The notes: generated by a model not told the origin, from the sequence alone. Shown: positions 6,944 through 19,543, numbered from the stretch's first letter. The stretch is 64,000 bases of DNA from Pseudomonas sp. NCCP-436 (GCF_019656335.1 NZ_BPLZ01000014.1:34318-98317); one strand, 5' to 3'. Numbers and translations: made by a program.

Positions 6944-9900
6944 TCAGGTTGTGGGCGCGAGGCGTTCGAATAGTGCTTCAAGGGTATTGAAGCGTTCTTC
7001 GCTGCGTTCCATTGGCAGTTGAAGCTTGAATACGGTGGCACCTTCGAACTTGTAACGTTTGGGCTGAGCCTGAATCAGTTTGATCAGGGTCAAGGGATCT
7101 ACGCAGGTTTCCGCGGCAAATTCGATACGGCCGCCCTGAGGGCCGGCGTCGACCTTGGTGATGCCGAGCCTGTCGGCCTGCAGCTTGAGCAGGGTCAGGC
7201 GTATCAGGTTCTTGGTCGGCTCCGGCAGTAGGCCGAAGCGGTCGATCATCTCCACCTGCAGCTCCTTCAGTTCTTCCTCGTTGGCTGCATTGGCGATGCG
7301 CTTGTAGAGGATCAGGCGGCTGTGCACGTCCGGCAGGTAGTCCTCGGGAATTAGCGCCGGCACCCGCAGGTTGATCTCGGGGCCACCGCCCAGCGGTTGG
7401 TCGAGGTTGGGCTGCTCGCCCTTCTGGATGGCCTTGACCGCCCGTTCGAGCATTTCCATGTAAAGCGTGAAGCCGACGGCCTGGATCTGGCCGCTCTGGC
7501 CGTCGCCGAGCAGTTCGCCGGCACCGCGGATTTCCAGGTCGTGGGTAGCCAGGACGAAGCCGGCGCCCAGATCCTGGGCATTGGCGATGGCTTCCAGGCG
7601 CTTTTCCGCGTCAGGGGTCATCTGCTTGCGTGGCGGCGTGAGCAGGTAGGCGTAGGCCTGGTGGTGACTGCGGCCGACCCGGCCGCGCAACTGATGCAGT
7701 TGGGCCAGGCCGAACTTGTCGGCGCGTTCGATGATGATGGTGTTGGCGCTCGGTACATCGATGCCGGTTTCGATGATGGTGGAGGCCACCAGCACGTTGA
7801 AGCGCTTGTGGTAGAAGTCGCTCATTACCTGTTCCAGCTCGCGTTCGCGCATTTGCCCGTGGCCGATGCCGATGCGTGCCTCCGGAACCAGCTCGGCCAG
7901 CTCGGCGGCGCACTTTTCGATGGTCTTCACATCGTTGTGCAGGTAGTAGACCTGGCCGCCGCGCAGCAGCTCGCGCAGCAGGGCCTCCTTGATGGTCGGC
8001 TTGTTGGCCTCCATGACGAATGTGCGTACCGACAGTCGGCGCGCCGGTGGCGTGGCGATGATTGACAGGTCGCGCATGCCGGCCACGGCCATGTTCAACG
8101 TTCTGGGAATCGGCGTAGCTGTCAGTGTGAGGATGTCCACCTCGCTGCGCAGCGCCTTGAGCTGCTCTTTCTGACGCACGCCGAAGCGGTGTTCCTCGTC
8201 GATGATCACCAGCCCCAGGTTGTGAAACTTGACGTCGTCCTGCAGCAGCTTGTGGGTGCCGATGACGATGTCCACCTTGCCTTCGGCCAACTGCTGTATC
8301 GCGCCTTCGACTTCCCTGGCGCTCTTGAAGCGGCTCATTACCTCGACCTTTACCGGCCAGTCGGCGAAGCGGTCGCGGAAGCTGTTGTAGTGCTGTTGGG
8401 CGAGCAGGGTGGTGGGCACCAGAACCGCCACCTGCTTGCCGCTGTGGACAGCGATGAAGGCCGCGCGCATGGCCACCTCGGTCTTGCCGAAACCTACATC
8501 ACCGCAGACCAGGCGATCCATGGGTTTGCCCGACAGCATGTCGGCGCGTACCGCGTCGATGGCCGCCTGCTGATCCGGGGTCTCCTCGAAGGGGAAACCG
8601 GCACTGAAGGTGGCGTAGTCGGCGGCCGGGTCGCGGAAGGCGAAGCCTTCCCGGGCCGCGCGGCGTGCGTAGATGTCGAGCAGCTCGGCAGCGACGTCGC
8701 GCACCTGTTCGGCGGCCTTGCGCTTGGCCTTTTGCCAAGCCTCCGAACCCAGTCGGTGCAGTGGTGCCAGGGCATCGTCGCTGCCCGTGTAGCGGGCGAT
8801 CAGGTGCAGGCTGGCAACGGGTACGTAGAGCTTGGCTTCGTCGGCGTACTGCAGGGCAAGAAACTCGGTCGCCTGGCCGTCGAACTCCATGGTGACCAGG
8901 CCGAGATAGCGGCCGACGCCATGGTCGATGTGTACTACCGGTGCGCCTTCGCGCAGTTCGGTAAGGTTCTTGATGACATTGTCGCCGCCGTCGCGCGATT
9001 TCTCGCGGCGTCGACGCTGCATGACGCGCTGGCCGAACAGCGGGCTTTCCGCGATCAGAGCCAGTTCCTCAAGCAGCAGGCCTTCATCCAGCGGCGCGAT
9101 GCAGATGCACAGACGCTCGGCGCTGGCCACGAAAGCCGGCCAGCCGTCCACCTCCCGGGGCTTGAGCTTGAGTCGGGCGAGCAGCTCCAGCAGCACTTCG
9201 CGGCGACCGGCCGATTCCGCGCAGAACAGTACACGCCCGCTGTGCTGCTCAAGGAAACGGCGCAGTGCCGCCATTGGTTCGCCGGCCTTAGCCTGGATCG
9301 CCAGATCCGGCAGTGGACGGGCCTCGAAGCGCGCTTGGCCGACGCCTGGCTCGATATCCTGCGGGTTGACTACTACCCGTGGCCAGTCCTTCAGGCGGGC
9401 GAAGCAATCCTCCACCGGTAGGAAAATTTCCGCAGGTGGCAGGATCGGTCGCTCCGGATCCACTCGGCGATCTTCGTAGCGACTGCGTGCATCCTGCCAG
9501 AACTGCTCGGCGGCCTTCTCGATGCCGGCCAGGGAAAACACCTGGGTATTGCCCGGCAGGTAGTCGAACAGTGTGTCGGTCTGCTCGAAGAACAGCGGCA
9601 GGTAGTATTCGATGCCCGCAGGGGTGATGCCGCTGGTCAGATCCTGATAAATCGGGCAGCGGCGGAAGTCGACGTCGAAGCGCTCGCGGAAGCGGTTGCG
9701 GAAGTTGCTGACGGCCTTCTTCTCCAGAGGGAACTCGCGGGCCGGCAGCAGGCGGATCGACTCCACTTTGTCTACAGAACGCTGGGTCTCCGGGTCGAAG
9801 GTGCGCAGAGTTTCGATCTCGTCGTCGAACAGGTCGATACGGTAGGGCGTGTCGCTGCCCATGGGAAACAGATCGATCAGGGCACCGCGCACAGTGAATT

Positions 9901-10396
9901 CGCCGTGCTCGCTAACTGTGTCGACATAGCGATAGCCGGCGGCCTCGAGCCGGCCACGGGTTTCCTCGACATCGAGCTTCTGGCCAACGTCCAGTACCAG
10001 GCTGCTGCCCAACAGGAAGCGCTTGGGCGCCAGGCGGTGCAGCGCGGTGGTGATAGGAACCACGAGAATACCGCTGGTCAGTTCGGGTAGCCGGTAGAGC
10101 GTGGCCACACGCTGGGAAATGATGTCCTGGTGAGGGGAGAACAGATCGTAGGGCAGTGTTTCCCAGTCTGGAAAGTGCAGTACCGGCAGGCTGGGAGCAA
10201 AAAATGCCAGCTCCTCCTGCAGACGCTCGGCGCTTTGGCTGCTTTCGGTAAGTACCAGGGTAAAGCGTTCGGCATTGCTGGCGGCCTCGGCGATGGCAAG
10301 GGCCAGAGCCGCGCCCGGTAGATTGCCCCACTGCTGCTTGCCGGCACTGGCCGGCAGGGGCGGGAGTTTGAGTACGGTCTGGGACGTGGTGGACAC
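6944..10396 (-). CDS. mfd: Transcription-repair coupling factor Mfd
   Basis: An 1150-residue protein of normal length for Mfd. It removes RNA polymerase stalled at DNA damage and recruits UvrA. Domains in order: UvrB-like N-terminal region, RNA-polymerase-interacting domain (DYVVHIDHGVGRYLGL-type segment, here APVVHIDHGVGRYLG), superfamily 2 helicase with Walker A GDVGFGKTEVA and DEEHRFG box, helicase C domain (IIETGIDVP, QLRGRVGRS), and a C-terminal TRCF domain. The start is GTG at 10396. It is divergent from gap and followed by the CsiV-like gene. Confidence 0.98.
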   Translation of the reverse strand: MSTTSQTVLKLPPLPASAGKQQWGNLPGAALALAIAEAASNAERFTLVLTESSQSAERLQEELAFFAPSLPVLHFPDWETLPYDLFSPHQDIISQRVATLYRLPELTSGILVVPITTALHRLAPKRFLLGSSLVLDVGQKLDVEETRGRLEAAGYRYVDTVSEHGEFTVRGALIDLFPMGSDTPYRIDLFDDEIETLRTFDPETQRSVDKVESIRLLPAREFPLEKKAVSNFRNRFRERFDVDFRRCPIYQDLTSGITPAGIEYYLPLFFEQTDTLFDYLPGNTQVFSLAGIEKAAEQFWQDARSRYEDRRVDPERPILPPAEIFLPVEDCFARLKDWPRVVVNPQDIEPGVGQARFEARPLPDLAIQAKAGEPMAALRRFLEQHSGRVLFCAESAGRREVLLELLARLKLKPREVDGWPAFVASAERLCICIAPLDEGLLLEELALIAESPLFGQRVMQRRRREKSRDGGDNVIKNLTELREGAPVVHIDHGVGRYLGLVTMEFDGQATEFLALQYADEAKLYVPVASLHLIARYTGSDDALAPLHRLGSEAWQKAKRKAAEQVRDVAAELLDIYARRAAREGFAFRDPAADYATFSAGFPFEETPDQQAAIDAVRADMLSGKPMDRLVCGDVGFGKTEVAMRAAFIAVHSGKQVAVLVPTTLLAQQHYNSFRDRFADWPVKVEVMSRFKSAREVEGAIQQLAEGKVDIVIGTHKLLQDDVKFHNLGLVIIDEEHRFGVRQKEQLKALRSEVDILTLTATPIPRTLNMAVAGMRDLSIIATPPARRLSVRTFVMEANKPTIKEALLRELLRGGQVYYLHNDVKTIEKCAAELAELVPEARIGIGHGQMRERELEQVMSDFYHKRFNVLVASTIIETGIDVPSANTIIIERADKFGLAQLHQLRGRVGRSHHQAYAYLLTPPRKQMTPDAEKRLEAIANAQDLGAGFVLATHDLEIRGAGELLGDGQSGQIQAVGFTLYMEMLERAVKAIQKGEQPNLDQPLGGGPEINLRVPALIPEDYLPDVHSRLILYKRIANAANEEELKELQVEMIDRFGLLPEPTKNLIRLTLLKLQADRLGITKVDAGPQGGRIEFAAETCVDPLTLIKLIQAQPKRYKFEGATVFKLQLPMERSEERFNTLEALFERLAPTT

Positions 10397-10473
10397 GGGG
10401 GGCTCAGGGTAGTTCGGACAAGGTGCCGATTGTAGCGAGGCGGAGCGAAGGTGTCAGTGCCGTCAGCTGTGCA

Positions 10474-10502
10474 TTGCTCCGGCCTGCAAGCGCCGTCATA
10501 AT
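10474..10502 (+). promoter_or_regulatory. Candidate gap promoter
   Basis: -35 TTGCTC (10474-10479), 17-base spacer and -10 CATAAT (10497-10502), about 43 bases ahead of the GTG start. Confidence 0.4.
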
Positions 10503-10544
10503 GTAGCCCCTTTTTTCAGCCCCTACATGTGGAAGGTACTGCCC

Positions 10545-11993
10545 GTGACTCAGAAGCCCGACCAGTGTCTCGGTGAATGGATTGATCGTGAAGCCCTCGC
10601 GGAAGCGATGATTCCGCTGATTGGTCAGCTCTATCGCAACAACAATGTCGTGACCTCGATCTATGGTCGTGGTCTGATCAATCGTTCGGTCATCGACATC
10701 CTCAAGGCTCACCGCTTTGCTCGTCACCGCCTGGCAGATGAAACCGAACTGTCGGTGCACGACACCTTCCCCATGCTCAAGGCCATGAGCGAGCTGAAGC
10801 TGGGTGCCGCTTCCGTTGACCTGGGCAAACTGGTTGCCAAGTTCAAGGCCGAAGGCGCCGGTCGCAGTGTCGAGCAGTTCGTCAGGGACGAGCTGGAGGT
10901 GGTGGTAGGCAAGCAGAACGGCGCTGCCCGTGAAGGCACTGATGTCGTGCTGTACGGTTTCGGTCGTATCGGTCGTCTGCTGGCACGTATTCTGATTGAG
11001 CGTACCGGCGGTGGCGATGGTCTGCGCCTGCGTGCCATTGTTGTGCGCAAGGGTGCCGAGAACGACCTGATCAAACGTGCCAGTCTGCTGCGTCGCGACT
11101 CGGTGCACGGCAAGTTCAACGGCACCATTACCATCGATGAGGCCAACAACACCCTGATCGCCAATGGCAATCTGATTCAGGTGATCTACTCCAACGATCC
11201 GGCTTCGGTGGACTACACCCAGTACGGCATCAAGAACGCCCTGCTGGTGGACAATACTGGCAAGTGGCGTGATGCCGATGGTCTGGGGCAGCACCTCAAG
11301 TGCCCGGGCATCGACCGAGTGATCCTCACTGCGCCTGGCAAGGGCGAGCTGAAGAATATCGTGCATGGTATTAACCATGGCGACATCACCGCCGACGACA
11401 AGATCATCTCCGCTGCTTCCTGTACCACCAATGCCATCGTGCCGGTGCTCAAGGCAGTCAATGACAAGTTCGGCATTGTCAACGGCCACGTCGAGACCGT
11501 TCACTCGTACACCAACGACCAGAACCTGATCGACAACTTCCACAAGGGCAGTCGCCGTGGTCGCAGTGCCGCGCTGAACATGGTGATCACCGAGACCGGT
11601 GCTGCCACTGCCGCTGCCAAGGCGTTGCCGGTGCTCAAGGGCAAGCTGACAGGCAATGCCATTCGCGTGCCGACCCCGAACGTCTCCATGGCCATCCTCA
11701 ATCTGAACCTGGAGAAGGCCACCAACCGTGACGAGATCAATGAGTACCTGCGCCAGATGGCCATGCACTCGGATCTGCAGAAGCAAATCGATTTCGTCAG
11801 CTCGCAGGAAGTGGTCTCCACCGACTTTGTCGGTTCGCGCCACGCCGGTGTGGTGGATGCCGAGGCGACCATCTGCAACGACAACCGTGTAGTTCTGTAC
11901 GTCTGGTACGACAACGAATTCGGTTACAGCTGCCAGGTTGTTCGCGTCATGGAGGAAATGGCCGGGGTCAACCCGCCGGCTTTTCCGCGCTAA
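10545..11993 (+). CDS. gap: Glyceraldehyde-3-phosphate dehydrogenase, long form
   Basis: A 482-residue enzyme. About 130 residues of extra N-terminal sequence precede the standard GAPDH domain, which starts at the Rossmann motif YGFGRIGR (residues 137-144). The catalytic Cys293 lies in SAASCTTNAI, and WYDNEFGYS closes the domain. The long form is normal in Pseudomonas (PA3001) and is thought to work mainly in the gluconeogenic direction. The start is GTG at 10545 because GGAAGG lies 8 bases ahead, while the ATG at 10527 has no ribosome site. The enzyme interconverts glyceraldehyde-3-phosphate and 1,3-bisphosphoglycerate. Confidence 0.93.
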   Translation: MTQKPDQCLGEWIDREALAEAMIPLIGQLYRNNNVVTSIYGRGLINRSVIDILKAHRFARHRLADETELSVHDTFPMLKAMSELKLGAASVDLGKLVAKFKAEGAGRSVEQFVRDELEVVVGKQNGAAREGTDVVLYGFGRIGRLLARILIERTGGGDGLRLRAIVVRKGAENDLIKRASLLRRDSVHGKFNGTITIDEANNTLIANGNLIQVIYSNDPASVDYTQYGIKNALLVDNTGKWRDADGLGQHLKCPGIDRVILTAPGKGELKNIVHGINHGDITADDKIISAASCTTNAIVPVLKAVNDKFGIVNGHVETVHSYTNDQNLIDNFHKGSRRGRSAALNMVITETGAATAAAKALPVLKGKLTGNAIRVPTPNVSMAILNLNLEKATNRDEINEYLRQMAMHSDLQKQIDFVSSQEVVSTDFVGSRHAGVVDAEATICNDNRVVLYVWYDNEFGYSCQVVRVMEEMAGVNPPAFPR

Positions 11994-12011
11994 TCGCCTC
12001 TGTCGCTAGGG

Positions 12012-12037
12012 AAACGGGAGCTTCGGCTCCCGTTTTT
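12012..12037 (+). terminator. Intrinsic terminator of gap
   Basis: Stem AACGGGAGC/GCTCCCGTT with a TTCG tetraloop and a run of five T, 20 bases after the gap stop. Confidence 0.92.
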
Positions 12038-13774
<1,737 letters not shown>

Positions 13775-13777
13775 TCC

Positions 13778-14989
13778 GTGGGCATTCGTGCATTCCTCGA
13801 TAAGATCGAGCACAACTTCGAGAAGGGTGGCAAGTACGAGAAGTGGTATGCGCTTTACGAAGCGATCGACACTTTCTTCTATCGCCCGGGCAGTGTTACC
13901 AAGACCACGGCGCATGTGCGAGACGGCATCGATCTCAAGCGCATGATGATCACCGTCTGGCTGTGCACCTTCCCGGCCATGTTCTTCGGCATGTGGAACA
14001 CCGGCTACCAGGCCAACCTGATCTTCGCCAACAACCCCGAGCTGCTGGCTAGCCAGGAAGGCTGGCGCTTCGGCCTGATCGGCGCGCTGGCCGGCTTTGA
14101 TCCGAACAGCCTGTGGGACAACTTCGTCCAAGGCGCGGCGTACTTCCTGCCTATCTACGCTGTGACCTTCATCGTTGGCGGTTTCTGGGAAGTGCTGTTC
14201 GCCTCGATCCGTAGGCACGAGGTCAACGAAGGCTTCTTCGTCACCTCCGTGTTGTTCGCCCTGATCCTGCCGCCGAGCATTCCACTGTGGCAGGTGGCAC
14301 TGGGCATCAGCTTCGGTGTGGTAATCGGCAAGGAAGTGTTCGGCGGCACCGGCAAGAACTTCCTCAACCCGGCGCTCACTGGCCGTGCCTTCCTGTTCTT
14401 CGCTTACCCGGCGCAGATGTCGGGCGATGCGGTATGGACTGCCGTGGACGGCTTCGCTGGCGCCACTTCGCTGAGCCTGGTGGCTTCCGGCGGCATCGAG
14501 AGCGTGATCAACAGCGGCATCACTTGGATGGACGCCTTCATCGGCACCATGCACGGCTCGATCGGCGAAACCAGTACGCTGGCCATCTTCATCGGTGGCG
14601 CGGTGCTGTTGATGACCAAGATCGCTTCCTGGCGCATCGTCGCAGGCGTCATGCTGGGCATGATTGGCCTGAGCAGCCTGTTCAATCTGATCGGCTCCGA
14701 TACCAACCCGCTGTTCGCGATGCCGTGGTATTGGCACATGGTGGTGGGCGGCTTTGCGTTTGGCATGATCTTCATGGCGACCGACCCGGTGTCGGCCTCC
14801 ATGACCAACACTGGCAAATGGATCTTCGGCGTTCTGATCGGCGTGATGGTCGTACTGATTCGTGTGGTCAACCCGGCCTTCCCCGAGGGCATGATGCTGG
14901 CGATCCTGTTCGCCAACCTGTTTGCACCGCTGATCGACCACTTCGTCGTTCAAGCCAATATCAAGCGGAGGCTGGCACGCAATGTCTAG
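13778..14989 (+). CDS. nqrB: Na+-NQR subunit B, membrane flavoprotein
   Basis: A 403-residue membrane subunit with about ten hydrophobic helices. The covalent FMN site is visible as [10 protein letters not shown], with Thr230 as the attachment residue. NqrB forms the main sodium channel and the ubiquinone site. The start is GTG at 13778 after a GGAGG site. It overlaps nqrC by eight bases (nqrC ATG at 14982). Confidence 0.97.
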   Translation: MGIRAFLDKIEHNFEKGGKYEKWYALYEAIDTFFYRPGSVTKTTAHVRDGIDLKRMMITVWLCTFPAMFFGMWNTGYQANLIFANNPELLASQEGWRFGLIGALAGFDPNSLWDNFVQGAAYFLPIYAVTFIVGGFWEVLFASIRRHEVNEGFFVTSVLFALILPPSIPLWQVALGISFGVVIGKEVFGGTGKNFLNPALTGRAFLFFAYPAQMSGDAVWTAVDGFAGATSLSLVASGGIESVINSGITWMDAFIGTMHGSIGETSTLAIFIGGAVLLMTKIASWRIVAGVMLGMIGLSSLFNLIGSDTNPLFAMPWYWHMVVGGFAFGMIFMATDPVSASMTNTGKWIFGVLIGVMVVLIRVVNPAFPEGMMLAILFANLFAPLIDHFVVQANIKRRLARNV

Positions 14990-15770
14990 TCAAAAAGAAT
15001 CCACTGCCCGCACTCTGGCGGTGGCCCTGTTGGTGTGCCTGGTGTGCTCGGTGTTCGTAGCCGGCGCTGCTGTGGCACTGAAGCCGACCCAGGTGGAAAA
15101 CCGCCTGCTCGACAAGCAGCGCAGCATTCTGGCGATTGCCGGGCTGGGCGACGCGGGCATGAGTACGGCGCAGGTCAAGGCGCTGTTCGATGAGCGCATC
15201 AGTGCGCGTATCGTCGATCTGGAAAGCGGCACCTTCAGCGACGCTCAGGATCCCATTACCTTCGACCCGCTGGTGGCCTCCAAGGACCCGCAACTTTCCA
15301 AAGCCCTGCGCGGCTCCGAAGACATCGCCTCGATCAAGCGCCGCGAGCGCTACACCACGGTGTACCTGGTCGAACGCGACGGCGAACTGGAGACCCTGAT
15401 CCTGCCGGTGCGCGGTTACGGTCTATGGTCGACTTTGCACGGTTTCATGGCGCTCAAGGGCGACCTCAACACCGTTCAGGGGCTGGGCTTCTACCAGCAT
15501 GCCGAGACCCCCGGTCTGGGAGGCGAGGTGGACAACCCGAAATGGCGAGGCCTCTGGCCGGGCAAGGCCCTGTTCAACGAACAGGGCGATCTGGTCATTC
15601 AGATCATCAAGGGCAACGTCGACGCGCAGAGTTCGCAGGCTAAGCACCAGGTCGATGGCCTGGCGGGTGCGACCCTGACCCAGAATGGCGTGAATAATCT
15701 GTTGCATTTCTGGCTCGGTGAGAACGGCTTCGCGCAGTTCCTCGCCAACTTGCAGAAAGGGGAGGCCTGA
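14982..15770 (+). CDS. nqrC: Na+-NQR subunit C, FMN-binding
   Basis: A 262-residue protein with one N-terminal membrane anchor (residues about 11-33) and a periplasmic FMN-binding domain. The flavinylation motif DGLAGATLT places the covalent FMN on Thr231; attachment is done by ApbE, encoded at the end of this cluster. It accepts electrons from the NqrD/E iron centre and passes them to NqrB. Confidence 0.97.
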   Translation: MSSQKESTARTLAVALLVCLVCSVFVAGAAVALKPTQVENRLLDKQRSILAIAGLGDAGMSTAQVKALFDERISARIVDLESGTFSDAQDPITFDPLVASKDPQLSKALRGSEDIASIKRRERYTTVYLVERDGELETLILPVRGYGLWSTLHGFMALKGDLNTVQGLGFYQHAETPGLGGEVDNPKWRGLWPGKALFNEQGDLVIQIIKGNVDAQSSQAKHQVDGLAGATLTQNGVNNLLHFWLGENGFAQFLANLQKGEA

Positions 15771-15772
15771 TC

Positions 15773-16441
15773 ATGTCGCAGCCAACCATTAAAGAAGTCC
15801 TGCTCAACCCGATCTTCAACAACAACCCCATCGGCCTGCAGATCCTGGGAATCTGCTCGGCCTTGGCGGTGACCTCGAACCTGAAGACCGCGCTGGTGAT
15901 GTCGATCGCCCTGACACTGGTGACCGGCTTCTCCAACCTGTTCATTTCCATGATCCGTAGCCAGATCCCAGGCTCGATCCGCATGATCGTGCAGATGGTG
16001 ATCATCGCCTCGTTGGTAATCGTGGTCGATCAGGTGCTCAAGGCCTATGCCTTCAGCCTGTCCAAGCAGCTGTCGGTGTTCGTCGGCCTGATCATCACCA
16101 ACTGCATCGTGATGGGCCGTGCCGAAGCGTTCGCCATGCAGAATCCACCTGTGGTGTCGTTCTTCGACGGTATCGGCAACGGTCTGGGCTATAGCGCCAT
16201 GTTGATCGCTCTGGGTGTGATCCGCGAGCTGTTCGGTGCCGGCAAATTGATGGGTTACGAGATCATCCCGGTGATCAATGATGGCGGTTGGTACCAGCCC
16301 AACGGCATGCTGCTGTTGCCGCCTTCGGCGTTCTTCCTGATTGGCCTGTTCATCTGGGGCATCCGTAGCTGGAAGAAAGATCAGATTGAGCAGCCGAGCT
16401 TCAAGATGGCGCCTCAGGTATCGAACAAGGAGGCCTACTAA
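15773..16441 (+). CDS. nqrD: Na+-NQR subunit D
   Basis: A 222-residue integral membrane protein with six predicted helices. Cys28 (LGICSA) and Cys111 ([13 protein letters not shown]) match the conserved cysteines that, with two from NqrE, hold the membrane-embedded iron centre. The gene starts two bases after nqrC ends, and its last base overlaps the nqrE start. Confidence 0.97.
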   Translation: MSQPTIKEVLLNPIFNNNPIGLQILGICSALAVTSNLKTALVMSIALTLVTGFSNLFISMIRSQIPGSIRMIVQMVIIASLVIVVDQVLKAYAFSLSKQLSVFVGLIITNCIVMGRAEAFAMQNPPVVSFFDGIGNGLGYSAMLIALGVIRELFGAGKLMGYEIIPVINDGGWYQPNGMLLLPPSAFFLIGLFIWGIRSWKKDQIEQPSFKMAPQVSNKEAY

Positions 16442-17049
16442 TGGAGCACTATCTCAGCCTGCTGGCCAAGGCCGTGTTCGTCGAGAATATGGCGCTGGCC
16501 TTCTTCCTCGGCATGTGTACCTTCATCGCCATCTCCAAGAAGGTCGAGACCGCAATCGGTCTGGGTATCGCGGTGATCGTGGTGCAGGTCATCACCGTAC
16601 CGGCGAACAACCTGATCTACACCTACCTGCTCAAGGATGGCGCGCTGGCCTGGGCCGGCCTGCCCGAAGTAGACCTTAGCTTCCTCGGTCTGCTCAGCTA
16701 CATTGGCGTGATCGCGGCCATCGTGCAGATTCTCGAGATGCTGCTGGATAAGTACGTGCCAGCGCTGTACAACGCGCTAGGTATCTTCCTGCCGTTGATC
16801 ACCGTGAACTGCGCCATCATGGGCGGCACCCTGTTCATGGTCGAGCGCGACTACAACCTGGCCGAAAGTACCGTGTACGGCTTTGGTTCGGGTTTGTCCT
16901 GGGCTCTGGCTATTGCCGCGCTGGCCGGCATCCGCGAAAAGCTCAAGTACAGCGATGTACCGGCTGGCCTTCAGGGACTGGGCATCACCTTCATCACCAT
17001 CGGTCTGATGTCGCTGGGCTTCATGTCCTTCTCCGGCGTGCAGCTGTAA
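16441..17049 (+). CDS. nqrE: Na+-NQR subunit E
   Basis: A 202-residue membrane protein, the inverted-topology partner and paralogue of NqrD. Cys26 (GMCTFIA) and Cys124 (TVNCAIMGG) supply the other ligands of the shared iron centre. It is translationally coupled to nqrD by a TAATG overlap. Confidence 0.97.
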   Translation: MEHYLSLLAKAVFVENMALAFFLGMCTFIAISKKVETAIGLGIAVIVVQVITVPANNLIYTYLLKDGALAWAGLPEVDLSFLGLLSYIGVIAAIVQILEMLLDKYVPALYNALGIFLPLITVNCAIMGGTLFMVERDYNLAESTVYGFGSGLSWALAIAALAGIREKLKYSDVPAGLQGLGITFITIGLMSLGFMSFSGVQL

Positions 17050-17064
17050 GGAAAGGATGAACAG

Positions 17065-18288
17065 ATGAATTACGAAATCTTCCTCGCGATCGGCATGTTC
17101 ACCGCCATCGTTCTTGCGCTGGTGCTGATCATCCTCGCTGCTCGAGCCAAGCTGGTTTCCAGCGGTGATGTGAGCATCGAGATCAACGGCGAAAAAACCA
17201 TCGTGGTACCGGCTGGCGGCAAGCTGCTGCAGACCCTGGCCAACAACAACATCTTCTTGTCTTCCGCATGCGGCGGCGGCGGTACCTGTGCCCAGTGCAA
17301 ATGCATCGTGGAAAGCGGTGGCGGCGAGATGCTGTCCACCGAAGAGTCGCATTTCACCAGGCGCGAAGCCCGTGAGGGTTGGCGTCTGTCCTGCCAGACC
17401 CCGGTCAAGCAGGACATGAAGATCAAGGTGCCGGAAGAAGTCTTTGGTGTGAAGAAGTGGGAATGCACGGTCGAGTCCAACCCGAACGTGGCCACTTTCA
17501 TCAAGGAGCTGACCCTGCGTCTGCCTGAGGGCGAGAATGTCGATTTCCGCGCTGGCGGCTATGTGCAGCTGGAGTGCCCGCCGCACACGGTGCACTACAA
17601 GGATTTCGACATACAGCCCGAGTACCGTGGCGACTGGGACAAGTTCGACCAGTGGAAGTATGTATCCAGGGTCGATGAGACCGTGATTCGTGCCTACTCC
17701 ATGGCCAACTACCCGGAAGAGAAGGGGATCGTCAAGTTCAACATCCGGATCGCCTCGCCGCCTCCCGGCAAGGATCATCTGCCGCCCGGCAAGATGTCGT
17801 CCTGGGTGTTCAACCTCAAGGAGGGTGACAAGGTCACGGTGTACGGTCCGTTCGGTGAGTTCTTTGCCAAGGATACCGATGCCGAGATGGTGTTTATCGG
17901 CGGTGGTGCCGGCATGGCTCCGATGCGTTCGCATATCTTCGATCAGCTCAAGCGCCTGAAGTCCAAGCGCAAGATCAGCTTCTGGTACGGTGCGCGCTCG
18001 CTGCGCGAGGCCTTCTATGTCGAGGAGTTCGACAAGCTGGCTGCCGAGAACGAAAACTTTACCTGGCACCTTGCGCTGTCTGATCCGCAGCCCGAGGACA
18101 ACTGGACCGGTTACACCGGCTTCATCCATAACGTGCTGTATGAGAACTACCTCAAGACCCACAAGGCTCCGGAGGATTGCGAGTTCTACATGTGTGGTCC
18201 GCCCATGATGAACGCGGCGGTGATCAAGATGCTGACCGATCTGGGGGTCGAGCCCGAGAACATCCTGCTCGACGATTTCGGCGGTTAA
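17065..18288 (+). CDS. nqrF: Na+-NQR subunit F, NADH-oxidising
   Basis: A 407-residue subunit that takes electrons from NADH. It has one N-terminal membrane helix (residues 5-27), then a ferredoxin-type 2Fe-2S domain with ligands Cys69, Cys75 and Cys78 ([14 protein letters not shown]) and Cys110 (LSCQTPV). The FAD domain has the RAYSMANYP motif near residue 210, and the C-terminal NADH domain ends with [18 protein letters not shown] site precedes the start. Confidence 0.97.
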   Translation: MNYEIFLAIGMFTAIVLALVLIILAARAKLVSSGDVSIEINGEKTIVVPAGGKLLQTLANNNIFLSSACGGGGTCAQCKCIVESGGGEMLSTEESHFTRREAREGWRLSCQTPVKQDMKIKVPEEVFGVKKWECTVESNPNVATFIKELTLRLPEGENVDFRAGGYVQLECPPHTVHYKDFDIQPEYRGDWDKFDQWKYVSRVDETVIRAYSMANYPEEKGIVKFNIRIASPPPGKDHLPPGKMSSWVFNLKEGDKVTVYGPFGEFFAKDTDAEMVFIGGGAGMAPMRSHIFDQLKRLKSKRKISFWYGARSLREAFYVEEFDKLAAENENFTWHLALSDPQPEDNWTGYTGFIHNVLYENYLKTHKAPEDCEFYMCGPPMMNAAVIKMLTDLGVEPENILLDDFGG

Positions 18289-18290
18289 GC

Positions 18291-19316
18291 ATGGCGTCTG
18301 CCGTATTTCAGCCCGTTATCGCTGTCGCCCTGGCGGCAGCCCTAACGGGCTGCTTTCATTCTGAGCGCATCGAAGAGTTTGGCGGCCCGACCATGGGCAG
18401 CACCTATTCGGTGAAATACGTCCGTGCCGAGGGCGTTGCCCCGCAGGCTGAACTCAAGGCAGCGACCGAAGCCATTCTTGCCGAGATCGACTTGCAGGTG
18501 TCCACCTATCGCAGCGACTCGCTGATCGAGCAGTTCAACCGGGCGCCGGCAGGAACCTGTCAGTCCATGCCTGAGGGGGTGCTGGAACTGGTGCGTGCCG
18601 GCGAGCGTCTGCATCGGGAGAGTGGCGGGGCCTTTGATCTGACCCTCGAACCATTGCTCAACCTATGGGGGTTTGGTCCCAGGGGGCAGGGTACGGCGGT
18701 GCCCAGTGAGGAACAGTTGGCTGAAGTGCGTCAGCGTGTTGGCCAGCGGTATCTGCGTATCGACGGTCAGCAGCTGTGCAAGGACGCTGCGATTGAGGTG
18801 GACTTCAACAGCATTGCAGCAGGTTATGCGGTGGACCGTATCGTTGCCCGGCTTGGCGAGCTGGGAGTAAGCAGCTACCTGGTTGAAGCCACCGGAGAAC
18901 TCAAGGCAGCCGGACTCAAGCCGGATGGCAGTCACTGGCGCATCGGTTTGGAGGCGCCGCGTGATGACCAGCGTGTGGCGCAGCGCATTCTGGCACTCGA
19001 TGGCTATGGTGTTTCCACATCGGGCGACTACCGCAACTACTTCGAGCAGGACGGGCAGCGCTACTCGCATACACTTGATGCCTTGACCGGCCGGCCGGTC
19101 AATCACAAGCTGGCGGCGGTGACCGTGGTTGATCCGTCGACCTTGCGTGCGGATGGGGTGTCTACTCTGTTGATGGCGCTGGGACCGGAGGCCGGTCTGG
19201 CCTTTGCCGAACGTTACGCAATCGCGGCGTTTTTCGTCACGCGTGAGGGCGAGAGTTTCCGCACGCACGGGACGACCGCATTTGAGCAGCTTTTTGCTGC
19301 AGGAGAAGCGCAATGA
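18291..19316 (+). CDS. apbE: FAD:protein FMN transferase ApbE
   Basis: A 341-residue lipoprotein: its signal sequence ends in the lipobox LTGC (Cys near residue 20), so it is anchored facing the periplasm. ApbE attaches FMN to the threonines of NqrB and NqrC. Family motifs are seen: GTTMGSTYSVKY-like (here GPTMGSTYSVKY) near residue 33, DFNSIAAGYAVD for FAD/metal binding, and the SHTLDALTGRPV segment. It begins two bases after the nqrF stop and overlaps nqrM by four bases, so it belongs to the nqr operon it serves. Confidence 0.95.
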   Translation: MASAVFQPVIAVALAAALTGCFHSERIEEFGGPTMGSTYSVKYVRAEGVAPQAELKAATEAILAEIDLQVSTYRSDSLIEQFNRAPAGTCQSMPEGVLELVRAGERLHRESGGAFDLTLEPLLNLWGFGPRGQGTAVPSEEQLAEVRQRVGQRYLRIDGQQLCKDAAIEVDFNSIAAGYAVDRIVARLGELGVSSYLVEATGELKAAGLKPDGSHWRIGLEAPRDDQRVAQRILALDGYGVSTSGDYRNYFEQDGQRYSHTLDALTGRPVNHKLAAVTVVDPSTLRADGVSTLLMALGPEAGLAFAERYAIAAFFVTREGESFRTHGTTAFEQLFAAGEAQ

Positions 19317-19543
19317 CTTTCCTGGTGGTATTTCTGGCCATGCTGCTGATCGTTGGCATGATGGCCATCGGCGTGATCATGGGCCGCAAGCCGATCGCCG
19401 GTTCCTGTGGTGGTATCGCCAATCTGGGGATCGAGAAGGAATGCTCGATCTGTGGCGGCAGCCGCGAGAAGTGTGAAGAGGTTAATCGTGACAAGAGCGA
19501 GGCGCCGCGCACGGATCTGGCCTACGACGCGACCAGACGCTGA
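19313..19543 (+). CDS. nqrM: NqrM, Na+-NQR maturation factor
   Basis: A 76-residue membrane protein with one N-terminal helix (residues 2-23) followed by four cysteines, Cys32, Cys44, Cys47 and Cys54 (GSCGG, CSICGG, KCEE). This is the (Na+)-NQR maturation NqrM family, needed to deliver iron to the NqrD/E centre. The ATGA overlap with apbE couples its translation. Presence of both apbE and nqrM indicates a complete, functional NQR system. Confidence 0.95.
   Translation: MTFLVVFLAMLLIVGMMAIGVIMGRKPIAGSCGGIANLGIEKECSICGGSREKCEEVNRDKSEAPRTDLAYDATRR

Noticed and set aside
8189..9421. 410-codon open frame antisense to mfd
   Set aside because: Shadow of the conserved mfd frame; composition (Gly/Gln/Ala/Val) is that of reversed Leu/Asp/Glu-rich coding DNA.
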